Source: Acidiphilium sp. 37-60-79 (GTDB taxonomy: Bacteria; Pseudomonadota; Alphaproteobacteria; Acetobacterales; Acetobacteraceae). From it: DNA of 64,000 nucleotides. Below, piece by piece: positions 17,662 through 26,496 of the stretch; positions within the stretch are counted from its first letter, which is position 1, and every line of letters starts with the position of its first letter. Where the stretch lies: positions 33,894-97,893 of the forward strand of contig NCBV01000037.1 of assembly GCA_002279355.1 (NCBI GenBank), in the 5' to 3' direction. The notes below the pieces were generated by a model. The model made no database searches, was not told the DNA's origin, and saw nothing but the letters and a program-made list of their open reading frames with translations. The translations under genes were made by a program, and so were the position numbers.

Positions 17662-19848
17662 TCAATCCCGTGTACGGATTACAGTGTCAGCGCACATCGA
17701 TGCGCTGGAGTTCCCCGGTAAATCGAAACGGCGACGCATAATCCCCCACCGGGCTGCCGCGATCCATCCCGACATCCAACCCGCTCCATGAAATGCGGAC
17801 TCGCTCCGCAGCCGCCCCACCTCAACGCCGTCCACCAGCAACACCCCCTCATGAAACGCCGTCTTGGTCATCATCCCAGCATGCGGCCCCGCCGAAAACC
17901 GCACCATCGGTCCCACGACCGCCCGATAACCCAACCGACACGCCCCGACCGGCAGCACGCGCTCGGACCGCACCACATGATGCCGCCCGCCAATATTCAT
18001 ATCATGCACCAACCGCCCATCCTCAACATACAGCACATAGCCCGATGTCGCATCGCCATGCGCGAGCAACACGCCCTCCGAGCCCGCCTCTAACATCACG
18101 TGTGCGCAGATCTCATAGCCCCGCGCACGAACATCCGGCGCCACATCGGTCGGAATATGTCCAACACCCGGGTGAAACACAAAATCGCGCCGATCGCCCC
18201 GGCCACGCGCCAAGCTCTCCACAAAGCGCGGTCCGAACCGATCATCAAGCGGCAAAACTTGACAGCGTTCCGCCTCCGCCCACCACATCGCCTGCAACGC
18301 CGCCAACCGCTCCGGCGCCACCGCCGCCAAATCCCGCGTTTCGGAAAAATCAACATCGAGATGATAAAGTTCCCAAATGTCAGCCTCAAAAGCGGTTCCC
18401 GTCGGATGATACGCAACCGCCTTCCACCCGTCATGCCACAAGCCCCGATGGCCAAACATCTCGAAATATTGCGGCTTGATCCGGCGCGGCGCATCCGCCT
18501 GCTTTAGCGTCGCCGCAAAACTCTCGCCATCCATCGAAAGTTGCGCCACGCCGCCAATCTCTGTCGGCGCCGCCACCCCTACCCAATCGAGCAAGGTCGG
18601 CACCAAATCCGCCGCATGACAAAATTGCGGCCGCAACCCACCCGGATCACGAACCTGCTCCGGCCAGCACACAATCAACGGATCGCGAATCCCCCCGCCA
18701 TGCGTGTTCTGCTTATACCGCCGCAACGGCGTATTCGCCGCCATCGCCCACCCATGCGGAAAATTCGAATGCGTGTCCGGCCCGCCAATATCCTCAATCC
18801 GCCGAATTTTCTCCGCCATCGTCTCGGCTTGAAAATTATACGGCCCCATCGCATTGACCATGCCCAGCGGCCCACCCTCCTGGCTCGCCCCGTTATCGGA
18901 TAACACCAGCACAATCGTGTCCTGCGCCAACCCGCTTTGCGCCAAAAACGCCATCAGCCGCGCAATTTGCTGATCCGCATGATCCAGCATCGCCGCATAG
19001 GCCGATTGCAACCGCACAAACAGCCGCCGCTCATCTGCCCCTAACCCATCCCATGCCACCACCCCATCATTGCGCGGCGGCAAAGCGGTTCGCTCCGGTA
19101 CAATCCCCAACGCGATTTGCCGCGCCAATCGCCGATCCCGCTCCACATCCCAGCCCGCCTCAAACACCGCATCATATGAGCGGATCAAATCCCCCGGCGC
19201 CTGATGCGGCGCATGGCACGCGCCAAACGCCAGCCATAACAGCCACGGCGCATTCGGCGCATCAAGCTGATGCCCCGCCAAAAACCCCATCGCTTGATCC
19301 ACCAAATCCGCACTCAAATGATAGCCGGAGCGAAAATCCCCCGGCGGCGCAATCGATGAATTATCCCGGATCAATTCCGGCGCATATTGATCAGTCTCCG
19401 CATCCATAAACCCATAAAACCGATCAAACCCCCGCCCCAGCGGCCACCCATCAAACGGCCCCGCCGGCCCGGTTTCATGCAACGGCGTCACATGCCACTT
19501 GCCGACCATGTAATTGCGATACCCCACCCCCCGCAGCATCTCCGGCAAAACGCCCGCCTCCCGCGCAATCTTGCCCCGATACCCCGGCAACCCCGCATCG
19601 AAATTCGCCAAACACCCCATCCCCACCCGATGATGATTCCGCCCCGAGAGCAAAGCAGCCCGCGTGGTCGAACACATCGCCGTGGTATGAAACCCCGTAT
19701 AACGCAGCCCCCCCGCCGCCAGCCGATCAATCGCCGGCGTGCGGATCGCCGAGCCATAACAGCCAAAATCCGAAAACCCGACATCATCAAATAAAACCAC
19801 CAAAATATTAGGCCGCTTCCTGCCGCGCTCAGCACCCGACTGCGCCAT
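17662..19848 (-). pseudogene. Arylsulfatase, frameshifted near the 3' end
   Basis: 728-codon frame. N-terminal sulfatase domain with the metal-binding VVLFDDVGFSDFGCYG, the formylglycine motif as MCSTTRAALLSGRNHH (Cys-Ser-Thr-Thr-Arg, with Thr where Pro/Ala is usual), a GKWH segment and NDGVVAWD/LVLSDNGAS. At about 17785 the frame changes: the open frame ends in unrelated residues, whereas the neighbouring frame reads GLDVGMDRGSPVGDYASPFR and ends TGELQRIDVR at TGA 17689-17687, the usual end of this family. A one-base deletion (or equivalent) explains this. Activity could survive because only about 35 residues are replaced. No signal peptide seen. Confidence 0.75.
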
Positions 19849-19949
19849 AATGCCGCTCCCTCATGGCTGGTCTAATCTTTATGAATTAAACTGGCACCAA
19901 CCAAGCAGAGGGTCAATCAGGCCAATAGGCGGAGAGCCGTGAAAGCGAG

Positions 19950-19996
19950 TAAAAAACCGCTTTTTTGAAAAAAAGCGGCGCAAAAAACTTTCGCTC
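19950..19996. repeat. Dispersed T/A-rich hairpin repeat, copy 1
   Basis: CCGCTTTTTT (19957-19966) pairs with AAAAAAGCGG (19969-19978), followed by CAAAAAACTTTCGCT. The reverse complement recurs at 63811-63850. Sits between the divergent ends of two minus-strand genes; could act as a terminator. Confidence 0.6.
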
Positions 19997-20073
19997 AAAA
20001 CGGCTGGCGGGGGGGGGGGGGCGATGGTGTGGGAGGAGCCGGCCTGAATAGGTGCGGGGCGGAATTCGCGTGA

Positions 20074-21465
20074 TTAAAGTTTTTGCTTTTCCCAAAAATT
20101 CCTGAGATTGCGCACGTTGGCGTTGGAGTTGCGGCTTTCATCAATCGGCGAAACAGTACCGCCTTCGGAGGTGAAGCCGGTGCGCCCAAAATTTTTCTCG
20201 GCCTCCCGGGACATCTGACGGGCTTGCTCACGCATATCCGCCGAACTGCCCGCCCCCCATCGCGGAAAAGCGTCGTTCGGCAAGATGACGCAATGCGTGA
20301 TATCATCCATCTCAGATGCTTTGGCGATCACGCGGAAATGCCGTAATTGCTTATAGCGCTCAGCCCAGCCGGATGTATCAAGCTTAGGGGCTGGATCGCG
20401 TGGCAATTGTCCAGATTGAACAGGTCGATTCCTCCAAGCTTGCAAAATCCGGAGTGCCGCCATTTTTTCTAAATTTTCTCGCGCTTGTTTGCCGGCCTTA
20501 ACCGTCCGGTCATCGGGAAATTCGCCGAATGCGTCTGCCATGTCTTCAATGCCGAGCGTGGACCCGGAAATCCATTTGGGATTCCGGATGGCGAGATAGC
20601 CGCGCAAAAGAAGGTCATGCAATACAGCACCAACAACAAGTCGCGGAACCATGATCGGCGCTTGCCGCCCTGGGCAAAACAAAACCAGATATCGATCCAT
20701 TTGTTGGGTAAAACTAACATTCTGCGCTTCAGCGCCATGATTGAAAACAGGCTTATCCACCCGCCGACAACTCAAATTGAGCTCACGGATCATCTTGATC
20801 GAGAACGCCGAGGCCGCGCTACGCCCGTGCGCATCCTTATTGCTGTTGATCGCAAGATCACCATTAATATTTTGGTGATAAGGCGCGACCATCCACATAT
20901 CATAATCGCCGGTCACCGGAACCGATTTATATCCCCAAACATAAACGGGGATTTTTGGATTGATCGCGCTGTCCCGACACCAGAAAACATCGCCAGATTT
21001 GAACTTTCCAACGGCCTTCAGAGCTAATGCAAATGTTATATCGCTGGTCGGCCGATTGTCACATTTAAAATATCGAAAGTCGCCGTCCGATTTTATTTCC
21101 CTGAGCGGATCAAAGTGGCGCTTGGCAAAAAGCGTTTCAAATGATGATGATAAATTCAGATGAATGGGCTCGGCTTGGCCATGTTTATGGAAATCCGGGT
21201 GGGGATTCGGCGTCTTGCCAGCCCAGGCTTTTGAGAAAGCCTGATCACACGGGACCAAGCCAGATGTCAGGCCCCAGTCAGAGCTTTTGTCGTGAACGTC
21301 CATGCTTTTGGTGGCAAACCCCGCCTCAATCAGTCGCATGGTGGGAACGGTCGAGGGCCGAAGAAACATAAAGCTGTTCAAATTCTGACAAACCGAATGA
21401 ATAGCACTCAAATGTGAACGGACGACCCCGCTCGACTCCGGTGTTGCCAACGCAAAATCACCCAT
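20074..21465 (-). CDS. ExoY/CyaA/edema-factor-type nucleotidyl cyclase (class II)
   Basis: 463 residues from ATG 21465, chosen for GAGG six bases upstream (ATG 21504 also in frame). All three catalytic blocks of class II adenylate cyclase toxins are visible: K53, H58 and K60 in FATKSMDVHDKSSDWG; D187 and D189 in VTGDYDMW; H243 and N249 in NHGAEAQN. In CyaA these are K58, H63, K65, D188, D190, H298 and N304. No signal peptide, no RTX repeats and no protective-antigen-binding domain are present; the C-terminal 130 residues are charged and unrecognised. Family members make cAMP or other cyclic nucleotides only when bound to a host factor (calmodulin or F-actin). No type III genes are seen nearby. 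GC is lower than its neighbours, suggesting transfer. Confidence 0.75.
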   Translation of the reverse strand: MGDFALATPESSGVVRSHLSAIHSVCQNLNSFMFLRPSTVPTMRLIEAGFATKSMDVHDKSSDWGLTSGLVPCDQAFSKAWAGKTPNPHPDFHKHGQAEPIHLNLSSSFETLFAKRHFDPLREIKSDGDFRYFKCDNRPTSDITFALALKAVGKFKSGDVFWCRDSAINPKIPVYVWGYKSVPVTGDYDMWMVAPYHQNINGDLAINSNKDAHGRSAASAFSIKMIRELNLSCRRVDKPVFNHGAEAQNVSFTQQMDRYLVLFCPGRQAPIMVPRLVVGAVLHDLLLRGYLAIRNPKWISGSTLGIEDMADAFGEFPDDRTVKAGKQARENLEKMAALRILQAWRNRPVQSGQLPRDPAPKLDTSGWAERYKQLRHFRVIAKASEMDDITHCVILPNDAFPRWGAGSSADMREQARQMSREAEKNFGRTGFTSEGGTVSPIDESRNSNANVRNLRNFWEKQKL

Positions 21466-21510
21466 GATGCACCTCGTTAAAAGAAACTTAAATTTGAGAT
21501 TCAAACGGTT

Positions 21511-21711
21511 TCACATGTTCTGCGGGATGTCAATCGGACGATGCGCGCCGCGCAACGAATGGCCGTTAGCAACGACATCAAGCGAGGGTTGATCAACCGC
21601 AGCCAACCACCCAGCCCCGGCCACATCGACGAAACCCGCACCACCAAAACTGTTGACAAAATGCAAGAACACGCACACCGTGTTACCATTATACTCGCCG
21701 GAGCGCATCAA
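21511..21711 (-). CDS. Possible small protein upstream of the cyclase, low support
   Basis: 66 codons ending DVVANGHSLRGAHRPIDIPQ about 45 bp before the cyclase start, same strand. Composition looks coding (FVDVAGAGWLAAVDQPS) but there is no recognised domain; a plus-strand frame overlaps it. It may be the 3' end of a longer lost gene. Confidence 0.25.
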   Translation of the reverse strand: MMRSGEYNGNTVCVFLHFVNSFGGAGFVDVAGAGWLAAVDQPSLDVVANGHSLRGAHRPIDIPQNM

Positions 21712-21779
21712 TCCTCACACGCCCATCCTTAACAGAATCCCCGCGCGTATCGGGCGCTTTTTTTGCGCTGCTGTTCGGT

Positions 21780-21953
21780 GTGTGGGAGGTTGCGCGCCAC
21801 GCGATCAACCATCATCTAACCGTCGCCAGCACGGTGGGCATCGTCGCGTCGGCAATCATCGGTGGCTTCGGCATCGGCCTAATCACCCACGACCAAAAAA
21901 TGGTAGCCGACAACCGCGCCCAAGAGTCACGCGCCAAAAGAGGTGCTCCATGA
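21780..21953 (+). CDS. Small membrane protein ORF without a clear start
   Basis: The frame ending at TGA 21951-21953 encodes FFALLFGVWEVARHAINHHL then STVGIVASAIIGGFGIGLIT, two membrane segments and a charged tail. Upstream it is open to TGA near 21657 with no ATG; GTG 21780 is used only as a placeholder. Stop overlaps the next ATG. Holin-like layout, possibly a decayed phage gene. Confidence 0.35.
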   Translation: MWEVARHAINHHLTVASTVGIVASAIIGGFGIGLITHDQKMVADNRAQESRAKRGAP

Positions 21954-22237
21954 ACGGCAACCACCCCGCCCCGCGTAGCCATCGTCTCGTTTTCATTGGT
22001 ATGCTGCTAATCTGCTCAATCTTTATGGGGGTGATCGATAATATCCACTCCTGGTCGCATCTCATCATCACGCCAGCCCTGATCACGCACACCCTGATCG
22101 GCGCCGGCTTGTTTTTCTTCCCAATGCTCGTCGTTTTCAGCGTGTTGCTACCGCTCATCGAGCGAGATCGCGCCCGCAAATACGCAGAACTCCCGCCAGT
22201 TGACCTGACGTTGCCACCGAGAAATCCCGACCCCTAA
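21950..22237 (+). CDS. Small membrane protein, two membrane segments
   Basis: 95 residues, start MNGNHPAPRSHRLVFIGMLL overlapping the previous stop (ATGA). Two hydrophobic helices (LVFIGMLLICSIFMGVI and GAGLFFFPMLVVFSVLLPL) separated by a short loop. Function unknown. Coupling to the upstream membrane ORF suggests a two-gene unit. Confidence 0.45.
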   Translation: MNGNHPAPRSHRLVFIGMLLICSIFMGVIDNIHSWSHLIITPALITHTLIGAGLFFFPMLVVFSVLLPLIERDRARKYAELPPVDLTLPPRNPDP

Positions 22238-22394
22238 TCACCTAACGCGTCGCCCGCCCGCGCCTCGCCTCCCGGCGGACCCCAAAAGATTACCCACGTG
22301 CGAAAATCGTCAGAGAAATTCTCAAGCCGGTGCATAAAACCCAACCGTCATCGTCCCATGTCGCAACCCGGACGAATATCGAAATAGCCCCTGA

Positions 22395-23795
22395 TCATCC
22401 GCCCTCCCGCGGCAACCACGTTGCCACCGAGCGCCCCAGCCGCCCGGCGGGATACCGCCACGCCATTGGCGCGCCTTCAATCATCACCGGCGCTGCGCAG
22501 CGTTGCGCCGGTCCCCAATCGGTCTGCTCGATCATCGGCATAAAATCCGCACCGGCCATCCCCGCAAACGCCTCATCCTGCGGCACGCTCCCCGCATCAA
22601 CCAACAGCCGCGCCGTCCGCGCCAACGATACCCGTATCGCCGCCCCGCCCCGCCCCGCCAACCGCCCAATCAACCCGCGCACCGCCGCCGCCGCCATCAA
22701 ATAGCCGGTCGCATGATCCAACGCCTGCACCGGCAGCGGCACTGGTCGCGCCGCCCCCCGCCACCTCATGCCGGCATCGGCAATCCCCGCACTCATTTGC
22801 ACCAAACTATCAAAACCGCGCCGCCGCGCCCAAGGCCCACTCCAGCCATACGCATCCAGTGTCACATCAACCAAACCCGGTCGGAGCGTCTGGCGTTTCG
22901 CAGCGCCATAGCCCAACCCGTCCAACGCCCCAGGCCGATATCCATGCACCAAAATATCCGCCCCCGCGAGCAAATCCTCAAACACCGCCCGATCCACCGC
23001 CCGCCGCAAATCCAGCCGCGCGCAACGCTTGCCCAATGTTACCTCCGGCACAATCGCGGGCTCATCCCAATCCAGCGGGTCAATCCGCATCACATCCGCG
23101 CCAAACCCCGCGAGAAACCGCGTGGCAATCGGCCCCGCCAACACCCGCGTCAAATCTAACACCCGCAACCCCGCTAACGGCCGTTTTTGCTCCGGTTGCC
23201 ATGCCCTATCATCGCGCGCTGGCTGATGGTCAAACCAAACCAACGGCTCGCCCGCGACCGCCGCACCCTGCGGATGCGCGTCCCACGCCGCGCAAGAGCG
23301 CATCGCCGCCGCACAACCGCCCGCCTCAACAATCGCCTGCTCCAACGCCTCAATCCGCCATGTCGCCACCGCAGCCTCAACCGCTGGCTTCAGCGGCACC
23401 TCATCCGGGCGAAAACCCAACACCAACAACGCCGCCGCGCGATGACGCGGCGCATTCGTGTGCAGCTTAATCCACCCATCCGCACCCCGATAATCCCCCG
23501 CCAACGCATCCCATATCCCCGGCATCGACCAATCCACCGGCTGGATCGATCCGCCAAACCAAAGCGAAGCCAACCGCCGATCCACCCGCACGCGCCGGTT
23601 ACCCAAGCCGACTAATTCAGCCACGGCCAACCCCGCCGCCGCCATCGACGCGACGGCCAACGGCGTCACCGCAAATAATGATGGCAACGAGCCACCCCCC
23701 ACCACATCAACCGCCCCCGCCGACACGGAAAGCGCCGCGCTAATCTGCGCAATAAACCCGCTAATTTCCGCCGCCATCGAATTTGCTCCCACCAA
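22395..23795 (-). CDS. Class III CoA-transferase (CaiB/BaiF family)
   Basis: 466 residues. The CoA-transferase III domain starts near residue 190 with LRVLDLTRVLAGPIATRFLA, then GADVMRIDPLDWDEP, RCARLDLRRA and LVHGYRPGALDGLGYG. The active Asp region is within SLVQMSAGIADAGM. The N-terminal 180 residues are a partial second domain (WFGGSIQPVDWSMPGIWDAL), as in two-domain CaiB-like proteins. Transfers CoA between carboxylic acids; substrate not predictable. No operon partner. Upstream 23796-24000 is noncoding with a strong hairpin. Confidence 0.8.
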   Translation of the reverse strand: MVGANSMAAEISGFIAQISAALSVSAGAVDVVGGGSLPSLFAVTPLAVASMAAAGLAVAELVGLGNRRVRVDRRLASLWFGGSIQPVDWSMPGIWDALAGDYRGADGWIKLHTNAPRHRAAALLVLGFRPDEVPLKPAVEAAVATWRIEALEQAIVEAGGCAAAMRSCAAWDAHPQGAAVAGEPLVWFDHQPARDDRAWQPEQKRPLAGLRVLDLTRVLAGPIATRFLAGFGADVMRIDPLDWDEPAIVPEVTLGKRCARLDLRRAVDRAVFEDLLAGADILVHGYRPGALDGLGYGAAKRQTLRPGLVDVTLDAYGWSGPWARRRGFDSLVQMSAGIADAGMRWRGAARPVPLPVQALDHATGYLMAAAAVRGLIGRLAGRGGAAIRVSLARTARLLVDAGSVPQDEAFAGMAGADFMPMIEQTDWGPAQRCAAPVMIEGAPMAWRYPAGRLGRSVATWLPREGG

Positions 23796-23869
23796 ACGCT
23801 ATGCCCGCCGACGAGAGCATGATTGCTTATCATCAATCACGCTCTAGACGTTGTTTGCCGTTCAATTTC

Positions 23870-23909
23870 ATTGGTTTAGGTTGAATCTTTCGATTCGACC
23901 TAAACCAAT
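23870..23909. repeat. 40-nt near-perfect hairpin
   Basis: ATTGGTTTAGGT-TGAATC pairs with GATTCG-ACCTAAACCAAT around a TTTC loop, one mismatch in 18 bp. No T-run follows, so it is more like a mobile hairpin than a terminator. Confidence 0.6.
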
Positions 23910-23997
23910 ATTGATCTAAACACCAATTCCGCGCCAAGCGGCAGTCACAAAATGACGTGTTTGTTGCGCCACAGTTACTGGCGGTTGCGCTCACTGA

Positions 23998-24114
23998 TGG
24001 TTTATACTGAGCCCGCCGGCCATCAATGTCCCCGAACCGGGCTCACTGGCCTTACTGGGTGCCGGGCTGATCGGTCTCGGGTTGGTCATGCGGAAACGGC
24101 GCAAGAACAGCTGA
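23998..24114 (+). pseudogene. Orphan PEP-CTERM sorting tail
   Basis: Frame between TGA 23995-23997 and TGA 24112-24114 reads NVPEPGSLALLGAGLIGLGL followed by MRKRRKNS. This is a textbook PEP-CTERM signal: VPEP, hydrophobic helix, basic tail. No start or body precedes it, so only the C terminus of an exported protein gene survives. No exosortase is in the window. Confidence 0.8.
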
Positions 24115-24397
24115 AAATACCGGCCCATTAACCGCGTCGGTTCTCGATGCTGAAACGCAGCCGTTCAAACAACGTCACAAGAGCATTTTTTCTGGCGGGA
24201 TTGAAGCATGACAGCGGGCGGGATACCCGCGTAATGCGCAGCAAAGCGCAATCCAGCCGAGATTGCGGCTTCGCGAATGCCGTCCCGCACGCTGTGCCAA
24301 ACGAGAGCGAATAGGTAGATTCCGATTCTGCTCATCCGGTCGTGCCCCGCCCATATCTTCTAAGGGGCGAATCGCGCCTCCCTATTTGGAGAGTATC

Positions 24398-24475
24398 ATG
24401 GCAACGATTTTGGTTATCGTGGTCGTTTTCCTACTGCTAGGCGGAGGGCTTTATCGGTTTCGGGGACGCTGGTAG
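24398..24475 (+). CDS. 25-residue hydrophobic peptide
   Basis: Starts at ATG 24398 after GGAGAG, MATILVIVVVFLLLGGGLYR then FRGRW. One membrane helix with a GGG turn, like the first half of small DUF3309-type membrane proteins. Very short, so support is modest. It precedes the NRAMP-like gene by 39 bp. The rest of 24115-24397 holds no recognisable gene. Confidence 0.4.
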   Translation: MATILVIVVVFLLLGGGLYRFRGRW

Positions 24476-24514
24476 GGTCTGATGGGGTAACAAACCGCTG
24501 TTCAGGCAGAATCA

Positions 24515-25819
24515 ATGTCGGACGTTGAACTCAGCAAACCGTTAGCGGCAGCAATCAAGCAGCCGCCCTGGCCCAAGCTCAGTGAGGTGTTGGGGCCGGG
24601 CTTGATTACCGGCGCGTCGGACGATGATCCCAGCGGAATCGCAACCTATTCACAAGCCGGCGCGCAATTTGGCTACGCCCTGGGCTGGACTTTGCTCTTC
24701 AGCTACCCGCTAATGTGCGCAATTCAGCAAATCAGCGCCCAAGTCGGCCGCGTAACCGGGCGCGGCATTGCCGGTAATCTCCGCCAGTTCATGCCGCGCT
24801 ACCTATCCTTTAGCATCGTCTCATTGCTGCTGATCGCCAATATCATCAATCTCGGTGCCGATCTCGGCGCCATGGCAGCATCCGTTAAGCTCTTGGTTCC
24901 GGTGCCGTTGCCGCTCGGCATCGCTGGGTTTGCCATCGTGACCATCCTTCTGGAAACCTTCGTGCGCTATTCCCGATATGTCTCGGTTCTGAAATGGTTG
25001 ACGCTCTCCTTATTCGCCTATGTCGCGACGGTTTTCGTTGTCGGCGTGCCGTGGTCCCAAGCAATTTCGCAAATCGTTTGGCCACATCTAGAGTTTTCAG
25101 GAGCCTATCTCACCGTCGTGGTTGCGGTGCTCGGCACAACCATCAGCCCCTATTTGTTTTTCTGGCAAGCCGAAGCGGAAGTCGAGGCACAGAACGAGGA
25201 TTCAGGCGCGCAACCTCTGAAGCAATCACCAGAGCAAGCCCCGACCGCTCTGCAACGCATCCGCTGGGACACCTATCTGGGCATGGGATTGTCCAACCTC
25301 GTCGCCCTCGCCATCATCATCACGACTGCCGCAACCCTGCACGCCCACGGCCAAACCAACATCGAAACATCCGCCCAGGCCGCGCAGGCGCTCCGCCCAA
25401 TAGCCGGGCCGTTCACCTTCACCGTTTTCGCCCTCGGCATCATCGGCACAGGCTTGCTCACAGTTCCAGTCCTCGCTGGCTCCGCAGCCTACGCGCTCGG
25501 CGAGGTGTTTGGATGGCATGTCGGTCTTGGCCTCAAAGCCAACCGCGCCAAAGCATTTTATGGCACAATCTGCATTGCCGTAATCCTCGGCGCGCTCATC
25601 AACGCCTCGCCGCTCTCGCCAATCAAAGCCTTGTTCTGGAGCGCCGTCATCAATGGCGTGGTCGCGGTGCCCGCGATGGCCATCATCATGGTGCTCGCAT
25701 CGCGCCGCGATGTCATGGGCGCGTTTTTGCTCCGCCCGCTCCTGAAAATTGTCGGCTGGGTCGCAACAGCGGTCATGGTCCTCGCCGCCGGAGGAATGTT
25801 CGCCACCATGTCCTTGTGA
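24515..25819 (+). CDS. NRAMP-related divalent metal transporter
   Basis: 434 residues with about eleven membrane segments. TM1 carries ASDDDPSGIATYSQAGAQFG, equivalent to the DPGN motif of NRAMP but with Ser for Asn; TM6 carries GTTISPYLFFWQAEAEVE where canonical members have a metal-binding Met-Pro-His. Loss of the Met suggests a substrate other than Mn2+/Fe2+ (NRAMP-related Mg2+ carriers are one precedent). Intact frame, own Shine-Dalgarno unclear. A 27-nt perfect hairpin lies 30 bp after the stop. Confidence 0.8.
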   Translation: MSDVELSKPLAAAIKQPPWPKLSEVLGPGLITGASDDDPSGIATYSQAGAQFGYALGWTLLFSYPLMCAIQQISAQVGRVTGRGIAGNLRQFMPRYLSFSIVSLLLIANIINLGADLGAMAASVKLLVPVPLPLGIAGFAIVTILLETFVRYSRYVSVLKWLTLSLFAYVATVFVVGVPWSQAISQIVWPHLEFSGAYLTVVVAVLGTTISPYLFFWQAEAEVEAQNEDSGAQPLKQSPEQAPTALQRIRWDTYLGMGLSNLVALAIIITTAATLHAHGQTNIETSAQAAQALRPIAGPFTFTVFALGIIGTGLLTVPVLAGSAAYALGEVFGWHVGLGLKANRAKAFYGTICIAVILGALINASPLSPIKALFWSAVINGVVAVPAMAIIMVLASRRDVMGAFLLRPLLKIVGWVATAVMVLAAGGMFATMSL

Positions 25820-25848
25820 CCGCAAGCCGCCGCTCTAGTTGTCCTGCC

Positions 25849-25875
25849 CCTGAAATTCATGAGATGAATTTCAGG
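25849..25875. repeat. Perfect 12-bp hairpin downstream of transporter
   Basis: CCTGAAATTCAT, loop GAG, ATGAATTTCAGG. Likely stops or protects the transporter transcript although no U-run follows. Confidence 0.65.
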
Positions 25876-25904
25876 GATAAGCAGGCCACTAACTCATTGA
25901 ATTT

Positions 25905-25959
25905 TCTAGTGTCCACTCTGATTCCGAAATCTAACGGATTTCAGAATCGGGACACTAGA
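25905..25959. repeat. 55-nt inverted repeat ending in TCTAGTGTCC
   Basis: Outer arms TCTAGTGTCC (25905-25914) and GGACACTAGA (25950-25959) enclose inner arms GATTCCGAAATC and GGATTTCAGAATC around TAAC. Looks like a miniature mobile hairpin. The string GGGACACTAG recurs at 53953, directly before the 99-bp duplicated segment. Confidence 0.6.
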
Positions 25960-25969
25960 TCAATATAGC

Positions 25970-26490
25970 GTTAGATTGGGTGACTCGACCCGACTTAAAG
26001 TATGAAGTTGAGCGAAAAAACAAACTTCGAGCGCGTCATTATAAAACGATCGCGCTCTAATGGCGCACCGGGCAGCAATCTGACTCGCACAGCCGGCTAA
26101 TCCCACAATACCAACGAGCCTTATCGCGCGATCAACACCCCCAACACGCTGATACGCGGGCGCGACTCTCACGCGAAATGCTCCCTCGTGCCGATCGGCC
26201 AATGCTTGAAAATTATTGCGTAGTCGCACTGGAAGGCACCTGGCGCAGTAGGGCGATGCCCGTCCTGCTCGTGGCAAAGTCGCGGGAGCGCGCAAAACCC
26301 CCATAGCTTGCCCATCAACGTGCCCAAAAAAATCCCGTCCACATCGCCGTCGCGAGTTGAAAAAATGCCCTCCGTGACGCCAAACGCGGTTAATCCTAAT
26401 CAAAATATCCGCGCCCAGATCGTAGGATAAGCCGAATCTCTTGAAAATGACGGAAAATAGCGCCAGTTTGACGCTCCCTCAGCCAAGGCC
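25970..26490. other. About 500 bp without a supported gene
   Basis: A minus-strand frame of 147 codons (25960-26403) exists but its composition is Arg/Cys-rich and shadow-like. Another minus frame reads FGVTEGIFSTRDGDVDGIFL before stop codons, so the stretch may be a decayed gene. Confidence 0.4.
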
Positions 26491-26496
26491 CTTGTC

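Noticed and set aside
17256..17741. 161-codon plus-strand ORF downstream of the secreted protein gene
   Set aside because: Arg/Ser/Pro-rich shadow-like composition, no ribosome site, overlaps the sulfatase end and the putative phage-end repeats.
25960..26403. 147-codon minus-strand ORF
   Set aside because: Composition typical of an out-of-frame reading; another frame on the same strand looks more protein-like but has several stops.
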